Source: Parablautia muri (GTDB lineage Bacteria > Bacillota > Clostridia > Lachnospirales > Lachnospiraceae). From it: a stretch of DNA of 64,000 nucleotides. The stretch covers positions 106,448 through 170,447 of the forward strand of contig NZ_QZDT01000007.1 in the NCBI RefSeq assembly GCF_009917485.1. The letters run 5' to 3'. Position 1 is the stretch's first letter, and each line of letters starts with the position of its first letter. A program made the translations under genes and the position numbers. Positions 44,544 through 52,303 of this stretch are shown in pieces. The notes under the pieces were generated by a model, which saw only the letters and a program-made list of their open reading frames with translations, searched no databases and was not told the origin of the DNA.

Positions 44544-44790
44544 GGAAATGGCGAAGACGGAGAGCAGTAGCGTGGATTATCGCTTTCAGAGAGCCGGGAT
44601 GGTGGAAAGCCGGCAGAATGAATCCATGTGAAAAACAGCTCCATCAGCCTAATAGGATTATATATGATGCAGAGAGACTGCTTGCAGTAAATCAGGTGGC
44701 ACCGCGGATTGATTTCGAAATTGGCCCATATGGGAAAGCAGAGAGTGATTCGTCCTGAATTGATATTTTATCAATTCGGGACGTTTTTTT
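44544..44790 (+). promoter_or_regulatory. T-box leader (tRNA-sensing riboswitch) with AAC specifier
   Basis: It has the full T-box set. Stem I contains AGTA (44569-44572), the AG bulge and distal loops (GAGAGCCGGGATGGTGG). The specifier loop GAAA-AAC-A is at about 44629-44637, the T-box AGGTGGCACCGCGG at 44694-44707, and a terminator with 15-bp arms 44751-44765/44769-44783 is followed by TTTTTTT. The base triplet in the specifier position reads AAC, an asparagine codon, by alignment with the well-studied glyQS T-box (GAAA-GGC-A). Uncharged tRNA should favour the antiterminator and switch on aspS. Confidence 0.92.
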
Positions 44791-44953
44791 TGCCTTATCG
44801 GAACGTCCGCCGCCAGACGAACATGGAAAGTAAGGCGGGCTTGCCCGCGTTTTTATCCCATGGAAGGTTTTTTACGGGAAGGAGGACGTAAGGTTTATAT
44901 AAGGAGCTGTCAATAAGTTTATGGGTAAAAGCGCCCTGGAAATGGAGGAGATT

Positions 44954-46705
44954 ATGAAATTATCAACATTGTACCGTGAATGCACTTTGAACCGGATTTG
45001 TGAAAACGAAATCGGAAGAGAAATGAAGGTTGCCGGCTGGGTGGAGAATATACGTGACCATGGCGGCGTTTCCTTTATTGACCTGCGGGATATGTATGGC
45101 GTACTGCAGGTGGTTATGAGGGATACCTCTTTGTTAAAAGGCATCAATAAGGAGGATTGTGTCAGCATCAGGGGAAAAATTGAAAAGCGTGATGCGGAGA
45201 CATATAATCCTAAAATCCCTACAGGAACCATAGAGCTTGAAGCCCATAGCGTAGAAATACTGGGAAAGGTGTACGGACAGCTCCCTTTTGAGATTGTCAC
45301 ATCAAAGGAAACCAGGGAGGATTTACGTCTTAAATACCGGTTTTTGGATCTTAGAAACCGGAAAGTAATAGATAATATGATTTTCCGCTCCAATGTCATC
45401 CAGTTTCTTCGTGAAAAAATGATAGAGATGGGATTTATGGAGGTGCAGACGCCGATTTTGTGCGCATCCTCCCCGGAGGGAGCAAGAGATTATATTGTGC
45501 CGTCCAGGCATCACAAGGGGAAGTTTTATGCGCTGCCCCAGGCGCCTCAGCAGTATAAGCAGCTGCTTATGGTCTCCGGAGTGGATAAATATTTCCAGAT
45601 TGCCCCCTGCTTTCGGGATGAGGATGCAAGGGCGGACCGTTCCCCGGGGGAATTTTACCAGTTGGATTTTGAGATGAGCTTTGCAACCCAGGAGGATGTA
45701 TTTGAAGCAGGAGAGGAAGTGCTTACTGCAGCATTTGAAAAATTTGCACCGGAAGGATACGAAGTGACAAAAGCGCCCTATCCAGTCATCAGCTATAAAC
45801 AGGCGATGCTGGAATTTGGCACGGATAAACCGGACCTTCGCAATCCGCTTCGCATCATAGATTTATCGGAATTTTTCAGCCGCTGCAGTTTTAAGCCTTT
45901 TCAGAATAAAACCGTCCGGGCAATCAAGATCCATGGTCATCAATCCAAAGGTTTCCATGAAAAGCTGCTGAAATTTGCCATGGATATAGGTATGGCAGGT
46001 TTAGGCTATCTGGAGGTACAGGAAGATTTGTCCTACAAGGGCCCTATTGACAAGTTTATTCCGGATGCGTTGAAGGCGGAAATGAGAGAGCTTGCGGGCC
46101 TGGAAAAAGAAGACACCATTTTCTTTATTGCAGATAAGGAGGATAGGGCGGCAAATTTGGCTGGTCAGATTCGAAATGAATTAGGAGAGCGTCTTGACAT
46201 TTGTGAAAAAAATGCGTACCGCTTCTGTTTTGTAAATGATTTTCCCATGTTTGAAAGAGATCCGCAGACCAAACAGATTGGATTTACCCACAACCCTTTC
46301 TCTATGCCCCAGGGAGGCTTAGAGGCGTTAAATACAAAGGACCCGCTGGAAATACTGGCATATCAGTATGATATTGTGTGCAATGGTGTGGAATTATCCT
46401 CAGGTGCGGTGCGCAATCACAATCTTGATATAATGGTGAAAGCCTTTGAGATAGCAGGTTATGATGAGGAAGTGCTAAAGCAGAAGTTTGGCGCCCTTTA
46501 CAATGCGTTTCAGTTCGGAGCGCCCCCACATGCAGGCATGGCGCCAGGGGTGGACAGAATGATCATGCTGCTTAGAAATGAGGAAAATATCAGAGAGATC
46601 ATTCCTTTCCCCATGAGCGGAACAGCCCAGGATTTGATGTGCGGCGCGCCGAATGTGGTGACGGAGCAGCAGCTTAGAGAAGTGCATATAAAAGTGCGAC
46701 AGTAA
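44954..46705 (+). CDS. aspS: Aspartyl-tRNA synthetase
   Basis: About 583 residues, the bacterial type: OB-fold anticodon domain (about 1-110; VAGWVENIRDHGGVSFIDLRD), class II motif 2 FRDEDARADRSPGEFYQLD, the GAD insertion domain (about 290-420) and motif 3 GAPPHAGMAPGVDRMIMLL. It charges tRNA-Asp and, if non-discriminating, tRNA-Asn. The T-box specifier AAC upstream points to tRNA-Asn sensing, in line with a non-discriminating enzyme plus GatCAB amidation. ATG 44954 follows GGAGG; ATG 44921 is less likely. Confidence 0.95.
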   Translation: MKLSTLYRECTLNRICENEIGREMKVAGWVENIRDHGGVSFIDLRDMYGVLQVVMRDTSLLKGINKEDCVSIRGKIEKRDAETYNPKIPTGTIELEAHSVEILGKVYGQLPFEIVTSKETREDLRLKYRFLDLRNRKVIDNMIFRSNVIQFLREKMIEMGFMEVQTPILCASSPEGARDYIVPSRHHKGKFYALPQAPQQYKQLLMVSGVDKYFQIAPCFRDEDARADRSPGEFYQLDFEMSFATQEDVFEAGEEVLTAAFEKFAPEGYEVTKAPYPVISYKQAMLEFGTDKPDLRNPLRIIDLSEFFSRCSFKPFQNKTVRAIKIHGHQSKGFHEKLLKFAMDIGMAGLGYLEVQEDLSYKGPIDKFIPDALKAEMRELAGLEKEDTIFFIADKEDRAANLAGQIRNELGERLDICEKNAYRFCFVNDFPMFERDPQTKQIGFTHNPFSMPQGGLEALNTKDPLEILAYQYDIVCNGVELSSGAVRNHNLDIMVKAFEIAGYDEEVLKQKFGALYNAFQFGAPPHAGMAPGVDRMIMLLRNEENIREIIPFPMSGTAQDLMCGAPNVVTEQQLREVHIKVRQ

Positions 46706-46954
46706 AATAAAGCTACGAGGCTTTTGCCGGCATCTGTCAGGTGAAGGCCTCTTTTCTGTTTTGCACCTTGTGCAGTCCTGACCTGTTTAAAGTAACAACT
46801 GCTGCTAAATTATTAGGATGAAATTAGAAATAGAGGTTGTATTCCTGTGAAAAAGTGGGTACAATGTAATTGCTTTATAAAGCTGAAGGGGAGGTGGAGG
46901 CCTCTCATTTTTACTTAAAAAATTTTTAAAACATATGAATAATAGGGGAAAAGA

Positions 46955-46993
46955 GTAACAGTTCAGCCCAGGATTTTGCACTTGAGGCAAAGT
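46955..46993 (+). repeat. Dispersed GTAACAGTTCAG repeat before trkA
   Basis: GTAACAGTTCAGCCCAGG, then TTTTGCACTTGAGGCAAAG, closely matches 51984-52030. The rest of the 46706-47058 gap has a weak GAGGC/GCCTC hairpin after aspS and no gene. Confidence 0.6.
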
Positions 46994-47058
46994 CTGTAAA
47001 AATGTTTAAATTTGTGCCGGTTCTTGAACTTATGGAATTGACAGTACGAGGGATTAAG

Positions 47059-48438
47059 ATGAATCGCAGCAAAATGGAAATTTTTATAGTAGGCGGAGGG
47101 GAAATAGGCAGAGCGCTTACCGTACATTTGGCCCGGGATGGGTATAAGCTTACCGTGATTGACAGGGAAGAAAGCGTGGTTGACAGCATGAGCAACACGG
47201 TGGATGTCATAAGCTTTCAGGGAAACGGAGCTTCTTTTGGCACTTTAAAGGAGTTAAATGCAAACAAGGCGGACATCTTCATTGCGGTAACCAATTCGGA
47301 TGAACTGAATATATTAAGCTGTATGACAGCGCATATGATGGGAGCTAAGCATACCATTGCCCGTATCAGGGATGTGGACTATGCCAAGCAGAATCGTTTT
47401 TATAAGGATAAGCTGGGAATTTCGATGATCATTAACCCGGAGCTGGCAACAGCAATGGAAATATACCGTCTGCTCCGTTTCCCGCTGGCTACCAGGGTGG
47501 AGGTTTTTGCAGGAGGCAGGGCGGAACTGGTGGAGATGTCAGTGAGTGAGAACTCTCCGCTGGCCGAAAAATCGCTGATAGAAATTAATAAAAATATGGG
47601 CATTAATCTTTTGATTTGTGCGGTGGTCAGGAACAGAGAGGCATTTGTCCCCAATGGCGATACTGTTTTGCAGGCAGGGGATGTGCTGTATATGACCGGT
47701 GCGGCGGAGGAGTTTCGCAAGTCCTTCAAAAAGTTAAAGCTGCCCATCAAGCCCCTGCAGTCTGTTATGATTGCAGGCGGGGGAAGGATTTCCAGATACC
47801 TGACCGAGGTTTTATTAAGGCAGGGTGCGAAGGTTACTGTGATGGAGAAAAGCCGCGGGCTGGCTGAGGAGTTTTCCGGGGCGGTACCGGGGGTGGCTGT
47901 GATATGCGATGATGCGCTTACTTATTTTGACGCAATGTCAAAATCCGATGTCTCCAATACGGATGCATTTATTGCCATGACGGAAAATGACGAGTATAAC
48001 CTGATTGCGGCTATGTATGCAGAGTCCCAGGGAATCAATAAAGTGGTTTCCCGTATCAATGCAAAATCAAGGCTGAAGGTGTTCCAGACAGGCAGCAGGA
48101 TTTGTACCATCTCCAGGGAGGATGTAGCGGCGGACCGTATATTGGGTTACAGCCGTTCCCTTTTGAATGCGGAGGATAACGATGCGGTGGAATCTCTTTA
48201 CCGTCTGATGGATGGCAAAATTGAGTTTATTGAATTTAAGATAGATGAAAAGGATAAGAATTTGAATATCTCTCTTAAGGATTTGAGGCTTAAGAGAAAT
48301 ATTCTGCTGGGCTGTATTATCAGGGATGGAAAAACCATTATACCAAGAGGCGATGATATGCTTCTGCCCGGAGATTCAGCGCTTGTAGCAACGATTGACA
48401 GACAGATAGCGCGTCTTGAAGATATATTTGCAGAATAG
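47059..48438 (+). CDS. trkA: Trk potassium uptake regulator TrkA
   Basis: About 460 residues with two RCK modules in tandem: the first Rossmann motif IVGGGEIGRALTVHLA near the start, the second MIAGGGRISRYLTEVLL about residue 235. Each is followed by an RCK_C subdomain (SENSPLAEKSLIEIN; NLNISLKDLRLKRNI). The double-RCK length defines TrkA, the cytosolic gate of TrkH. ATG 47059 follows GAGGG by 7 bases. trkH follows after a repeat-filled gap of 170 bases. Confidence 0.94.
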   Translation: MNRSKMEIFIVGGGEIGRALTVHLARDGYKLTVIDREESVVDSMSNTVDVISFQGNGASFGTLKELNANKADIFIAVTNSDELNILSCMTAHMMGAKHTIARIRDVDYAKQNRFYKDKLGISMIINPELATAMEIYRLLRFPLATRVEVFAGGRAELVEMSVSENSPLAEKSLIEINKNMGINLLICAVVRNREAFVPNGDTVLQAGDVLYMTGAAEEFRKSFKKLKLPIKPLQSVMIAGGGRISRYLTEVLLRQGAKVTVMEKSRGLAEEFSGAVPGVAVICDDALTYFDAMSKSDVSNTDAFIAMTENDEYNLIAAMYAESQGINKVVSRINAKSRLKVFQTGSRICTISREDVAADRILGYSRSLLNAEDNDAVESLYRLMDGKIEFIEFKIDEKDKNLNISLKDLRLKRNILLGCIIRDGKTIIPRGDDMLLPGDSALVATIDRQIARLEDIFAE

Positions 48439-48609
48439 TATGAGAAGAACTTTTAATTGCACACAGCAAAGGCTGTTTCGCAAAGAAGTTCTAAGATTAC
48501 AGAGCAAAGTGTTCTTGCATAAGAGAATGCTCCAATAGAGGATTCTCCGCACAGATTTATGCCGCAGCAAAAAAGCGGCATGGGGTTAGTGTGAAAGGCG
48601 TTAAGTTCC
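48438..48609 (+). repeat. Composite hairpin repeat (A-B-C) between trkA and trkH
   Basis: The same order as at 3041 and 59153: hairpin A with AGCAAAGGCTGTTTCGC in the tip (GAAGAACTTTT with AAGAAGTTCT), hairpin B (GAGAATGCTCC/GAGGATTCTC), CGCACAGATTT, hairpin C with different sequence (ATGCCGC/GCGGCAT), then GGGGTTAGTGTGA. It fills the whole gap and ends just before trkH. Confidence 0.75.
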
Positions 48610-50049
48610 ATGAATAAAAGAATTATAGTAAAGACAACAGGAAAAATTATCGTAACAGAGGCTATGCTGATGCTGCCGGCCCTGCTTGTTTCATTGATAT
48701 ATGGGGACGGTGATGCAATCGGATTTTTGCTTACCATAATCGGCGCCGGGATTGTGGGGGTAGCGTTTACCCGGGTAAAGCAGTCCGAGGGAAGAATGAG
48801 CAGCAGAGACGGTTACTTTATTGTAGCATCGGCATGGATTATCATAAGCTTGATCGGCGCAATACCGCTTTATATAGGCGGAGGCTTTGAAAGCTTTCCC
48901 AGCGCTTTGTTTGAGATTGTTTCAGGTTTCACAACCACCGGCGCTTCTATTCTGGCAAGACCTGAGGACTTAGGGCACGGGGTTTTATTTTGGAGAAGCT
49001 TTACCCATTGGATTGGCGGCATGGGCGTGCTGGTCTTTGTAATGATGGTTATGCCCATGGAAAATGACAATTCCATGCACCTTGTGCGGGCGGAGGTCCC
49101 GGGACCCACGGCAGGAAAGCTTGTACCCAGAATGAGAACAACTTCCATGATACTTTATGGTATTTACGGCATCATGACGCTGGTTCTGGCGATACTGCTT
49201 TTTCTATTTGGATTAAAGCCTTTTGACAGCTTCTGTATTGCTTTTGGCACGGCGGGAACCGGAGGATTTGCGGTTTCCAGCGCCGGGATTGCAGGATATA
49301 ACAGCCTGGCGGTGGAAATGATACTCAGTATTTTCATGCTGCTGTTTGGGGTGAACTTCAGCGTATATCATTTGATTTTGCTGAAAAAGTTTAAGGAAGC
49401 TTTTTTTGATGAGGAAGTGAGGACTTATCTGGGGATAGTGGCAGTATCTACGCTGGCTATTGCGTGGAATATTTTCCATTATGCAGGAGGGCTTGGGAAT
49501 GCGCTGAGACAGTCGCTTTTTCAGGTGGCAAGTATCATCACGACATCGGGTTTTGCAACGGTAGATTTTGAATATTGGCCGGAGTTTTCCAAGCATCTGC
49601 TGGTACTATTGATGGTCATAGGCGCATGCGCGGGTTCAACAGGCGGCGGTATGAAGGTATCAAGGGTCTTGATTTTGGTTAAATCTTTTTTTGCGGAGAT
49701 ACGGCAGATCATAAACCCCAGAGAGATTGTTACCGTTCGGAACAACGGCAAGCCCGTTGATAAGAAGACATTAAGTTCCACCAGGGTTTATGCGGCGGCG
49801 TATATGATACTGGTGTGCGTATTTACATTGGTTATTTCTTTGGACGGACTGGATTTGACCACGAACTTTACAGCGGTATTATCCTGTTTTAACAACATTG
49901 GGCCAGGTTTAAACCGTGTGGGGCCAATGGCAAATTTCAGCGTTTATTCCGATTGGGTAAAGGTGGTTTTATCCGCTGCGATGCTGACAGGCAGACTGGA
50001 AATTTTCCCTATGTTTCTTCTGTTTGCAAGGTCAGCCCATGACAGATAA
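48610..50049 (+). CDS. trkH: Trk potassium transporter membrane subunit TrkH
   Basis: 479 residues with the TrkH/TrkG fold of four pore repeats. Selectivity loops are visible as VSGFTTTGASIL, AFGTAGTGGFAV, ITTSGFATVDF and FNNIGPGLNRVG, and STGGGMKVSRVLILVKS is the conserved intracellular segment. It imports K+ with TrkA as gate. A PsiE-like membrane gene overlaps its end. Compared with KtrB at 16.7 kb it is a separate, second uptake system. Confidence 0.94.
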   Translation: MNKRIIVKTTGKIIVTEAMLMLPALLVSLIYGDGDAIGFLLTIIGAGIVGVAFTRVKQSEGRMSSRDGYFIVASAWIIISLIGAIPLYIGGGFESFPSALFEIVSGFTTTGASILARPEDLGHGVLFWRSFTHWIGGMGVLVFVMMVMPMENDNSMHLVRAEVPGPTAGKLVPRMRTTSMILYGIYGIMTLVLAILLFLFGLKPFDSFCIAFGTAGTGGFAVSSAGIAGYNSLAVEMILSIFMLLFGVNFSVYHLILLKKFKEAFFDEEVRTYLGIVAVSTLAIAWNIFHYAGGLGNALRQSLFQVASIITTSGFATVDFEYWPEFSKHLLVLLMVIGACAGSTGGGMKVSRVLILVKSFFAEIRQIINPREIVTVRNNGKPVDKKTLSSTRVYAAAYMILVCVFTLVISLDGLDLTTNFTAVLSCFNNIGPGLNRVGPMANFSVYSDWVKVVLSAAMLTGRLEIFPMFLLFARSAHDR

Positions 50050-50089
50050 GGAACTGTATCCAGGGATTGAACGTAAAGGAAAGGGTTAT

Positions 50090-50548
50090 ATGAGGGAATC
50101 GTCAGGAAGATTGGCAAAGTTAAAAAGGTATGTGCATATCATATGTGGAATATTGGATGTAATAGCGGCAGCATTGGTGCTGGTGGGTATTGTGTTCAAT
50201 ATAGGCAGTATTGTTGGGAATATAGGTACTTTTGAAAAGCTTTTTACAGATACCAGTGAATTCAAACATTATCTGGAACAGATTTTTATGTTGGTTATTG
50301 GCATTGAGTTTTTGGAGATGCTTTGCCGGCCAAGCTCCGAAAATGTAATAGAAGTATTGATTTTCTTAGTGGCACGACATATGATTGTGGGCGATACCAC
50401 ACCTTATCAGGACTTTGTCTCCGTAATCAGTGTGGCTCTTTTGTGCGTAGTCAGGAGATATTTAAGAATCACAGATGAGGACAGAAAAGAGAAAAAAATC
50501 CTGGGACTTCACGACAAAGATGATTCAGGGAAAAAGCATATACTTTGA
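50090..50548 (+). CDS. PsiE-like small membrane protein
   Basis: About 152 residues with four membrane helices: HIICGILDVIAAALVLVGIV, then FMLVIGIEFLEMLCRPS, VIEVLIFLVARHMIVG and FVSVISVALLCVVRRYL. This matches the phosphate-starvation-inducible PsiE family (PF06146), of unknown function. ATG 50090 is favoured because GGAAAGGG lies 5 bases upstream. An in-frame ATG at 50039 overlapping the trkH stop is the alternative. It is in the trkA-trkH transcription unit. Confidence 0.75.
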   Translation: MRESSGRLAKLKRYVHIICGILDVIAAALVLVGIVFNIGSIVGNIGTFEKLFTDTSEFKHYLEQIFMLVIGIEFLEMLCRPSSENVIEVLIFLVARHMIVGDTTPYQDFVSVISVALLCVVRRYLRITDEDRKEKKILGLHDKDDSGKKHIL

Positions 50549-50760
50549 TGCTAAACGGTTACCAATGGAAAATATCGGATTGATTAAAAAGTACGAGTCC
50601 GTCAATCTGTATGTGGAAGTTCAATGCACCGAAGGGCTTGTCCGCAGAATGTACATATTCAATTAGGATGCGGGAAGAAAAGTAAATATAAACAGGGTGG
50701 TATTCTTTCCTCTGTGTTCTCATAAATTAGTAAGGAAAAAGAGTATATTTGTGGGTGCAT

Positions 50761-51255
50761 ATGAAAGAGCATAAAAAAAATTTTAAGAAAAGCCATATAG
50801 GAAATTCGGTAAAAGGTATTTTTTGGCGGTATGTAGGTTTGAGATGGAGCGCCGGTATTTTAGGGGCGGCACTTATATTGTGCTTTTTGACAGGATGTGC
50901 AAAGGAAAAGGAACCCTTAGAAAAGATAAAAGATTTGGAGTTTACGGTACTGGCAGAGGAAAATATACCGGAGGAGCTCAAAAACGTTATAGAAGAAAAA
51001 AAGGGGAGCGCTTTTAAAGTTACCTATCAGGACAATGGTTTTTTGTATATCTGCATCGGATATGGAGAACAGGTGAGCGGCGGTTACAGCATTACAGTCA
51101 ATGATCTTTATCTTACGGAAAATGCTATGTATGTGGACACAACGCTGATAGGACCTGACCCGGCGGATACGGCGGTGGCAAAAAAAAATATGCCCTCTTA
51201 TCCATATATCGTGATCAAGACGGAATTTATTGATAAGCCGGTGGTGTTTGATTAG
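50761..51255 (+). CDS. PrcB-domain lipoprotein
   Basis: About 164 residues. A basic start and a hydrophobic stretch ending LCFLTGCAKEKE give a lipobox with Cys near residue 45, although the pre-Cys region is long. The C-terminal part (GFLYICIGYGEQVSGGYSI; IVIKTE) matches the PrcB C-terminal domain (PF14343), first named from a spirochaete protease complex. No protease gene is adjacent, so the role is open. A TTG at 50749 could also start it. Confidence 0.75.
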   Translation: MKEHKKNFKKSHIGNSVKGIFWRYVGLRWSAGILGAALILCFLTGCAKEKEPLEKIKDLEFTVLAEENIPEELKNVIEEKKGSAFKVTYQDNGFLYICIGYGEQVSGGYSITVNDLYLTENAMYVDTTLIGPDPADTAVAKKNMPSYPYIVIKTEFIDKPVVFD

Positions 51256-51315
51256 CAGGACTGCAGTTCCGCCTATGGCCAAACGGTTAGGGAACCTGTT
51301 GTGGTGTTTCTTTCC

Positions 51316-51343
51316 GCGGGCAACGAGCCAAGTAGACGTGCTT
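51316..51343 (+). repeat. Dispersed CCGCGGGCAACGAGCC repeat
   Basis: CCGCGGGCAACGAGCCAAG and the following GTGCTT resemble 18865-18892. The gap 51256-51511 also holds several short hairpins but no gene. Confidence 0.45.
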
Positions 51344-51473
51344 ATAGAGATGCGAAGCATCTCATAGATATTTGGCGGCTGCCGCGAGGGTCAATACGAT
51401 GTTGCTTGCCGCCAGGATTGTTGACTTTGTCGTATTTGCCTTGCGGCGCCGGAGAGTAACTGCTACAGCTGGA

Positions 51474-51500
51474 TGCCCCGCCTTCTGCGGCGGGGGTTTG
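51474..51500 (+). terminator. GC-rich hairpin between convergent genes
   Basis: CCCCGCC (51476-51482) and GGCGGGG (51489-51495) form a stem with a 6-base loop. It lies 220 bases after the PrcB gene and just before the stop of the minus-strand gene; the T tract is short. Confidence 0.5.
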
Positions 51501-51511
51501 ACGATGGAATC

Positions 51512-51790
51512 TTAATTACTTTTGAGTTTTTGATACCCCTTTATACAACAGATAATCAACAGATAAATTATGATTCCATTAAATAACAGCCCGAAGGGAT
51601 TAAAATGCATTGACATAAAAGGACTTATATGAAATTCTGTAGTATTTATAAATATAAATGGTATGGGAAACCCCACTTGGTACTGAGAACCATCTGTTAT
51701 CCTAAAAGGTAAAAGATAGGATAAAATCATTTCAATCCAAAAGGCTAGATTTAATATTTTCCAATTCATCTTTTCACAAAATCTTTTCAT
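51512..51790 (-). CDS. Small membrane protein, unknown function
   Basis: 92 residues with two membrane helices: ILNLAFWIEMILSYLLPF near the N-terminus and GLLFNGIIIYLLIICCIKG near the C-terminus, linked by an extracellular-type loop rich in Phe and Pro. I do not recognise the family. GGAGG sits 8 bases before ATG 51790, which supports real translation. It is flanked by repeats on both sides, and its low GC stands out from its neighbours. Confidence 0.65.
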   Translation of the reverse strand: MKRFCEKMNWKILNLAFWIEMILSYLLPFRITDGSQYQVGFPIPFIFINTTEFHISPFMSMHFNPFGLLFNGIIIYLLIICCIKGYQKLKSN

Positions 51791-51810
51791 TTTATAACCT
51801 CCGATTTATT

Positions 51811-51920
51811 ACAATCAGCTGGCTTGTGAAGCATGGAAGTGTTGTATCATAAGCTGACTTACAAGGTATGGCAGCATTCGATTCAATCAGCTGACTCGCA
51901 AAGCGAGACCGCGTTTGTTA
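51811..51920 (+). repeat. Three tandem AATAAGCTGAC-family repeats
   Basis: Units begin at about 51811 (ACAATCAGCTGGCTTG), 51846 (ATCATAAGCTGACTTAC) and 51885 (CAATCAGCTGACTCGC), each 35-38 bases, with similarity along their length (GCATGG/GTATGG, GCAGC). They lie upstream of the minus-strand small membrane gene. Spacers are absent, so this is not a CRISPR array. Confidence 0.65.
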
Positions 51921-51983
51921 GACTCCATTATACTGTAATGATTTTTCTAATGGAATAGTTTAATAAAATATTGCATCTTAAAG

Positions 51984-52095
51984 CAGCAACTATTCAGCCC
52001 AGGGCTTTGCATTTGCTGTAAAGCCCGCGGGAATGTGTCCTATAGGAACACATTCTATGAGAACACATTCCTATAGAACGTGTAAATTGGACGGG
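51984..52095 (+). repeat. Dispersed repeat plus AT-rich hairpins
   Basis: GCAACTATTCAGCCCAGG, then GCTTTGCATTTGCTGTAAAG, matches 46955-46993. It is followed by repeated palindromes of GAACACATTC and CCTATAGG type (52032-52080). The gap 51921-52256 has no gene. Confidence 0.55.
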
Positions 52096-52256
52096 ATGAA
52101 ATCTCCAATCTTCTTTCCCTGTTTGATTTACTTTAATCAGCCAATGGCCGATATAAAACAGGACATTTTTTTTAGGAAAATCCCCCAATAATCGTCTTGA
52201 GAGGAGGCGGAGGGATGAGTATACTTGAAAAAAGAAAACAAAGTTTTACGCAATAA

Positions 52257-52297
52257 GCTTGCGCCCAAATTTGTGGGCTGTCGGCAGGGAATGGAGG
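52257..52297 (+). repeat. Leader module GCCCAAATTTGTGGGCTG with Shine-Dalgarno
   Basis: GCTTGCGCCCAAATTTGTGG, then GCTGTCGGC and GGAGGATT, directly before the ATG of the next gene. The same module lies before the Fpg-like gene (55156-55190, minus) and at 57113-57154. Confidence 0.65.
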
Positions 52298-52303
52298 ATT
52301 ACC

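Noticed and set aside
50475..50666. A 63-codon frame overlapping the end of the PsiE-like gene
   Set aside because: It overlaps a supported gene in another frame, lacks a good ribosome binding site and has no recognisable domain.
51811..51920. CRISPR-like tandem repeats
   Set aside because: Units abut without unique spacers, they differ from one another, and no cas genes are nearby.
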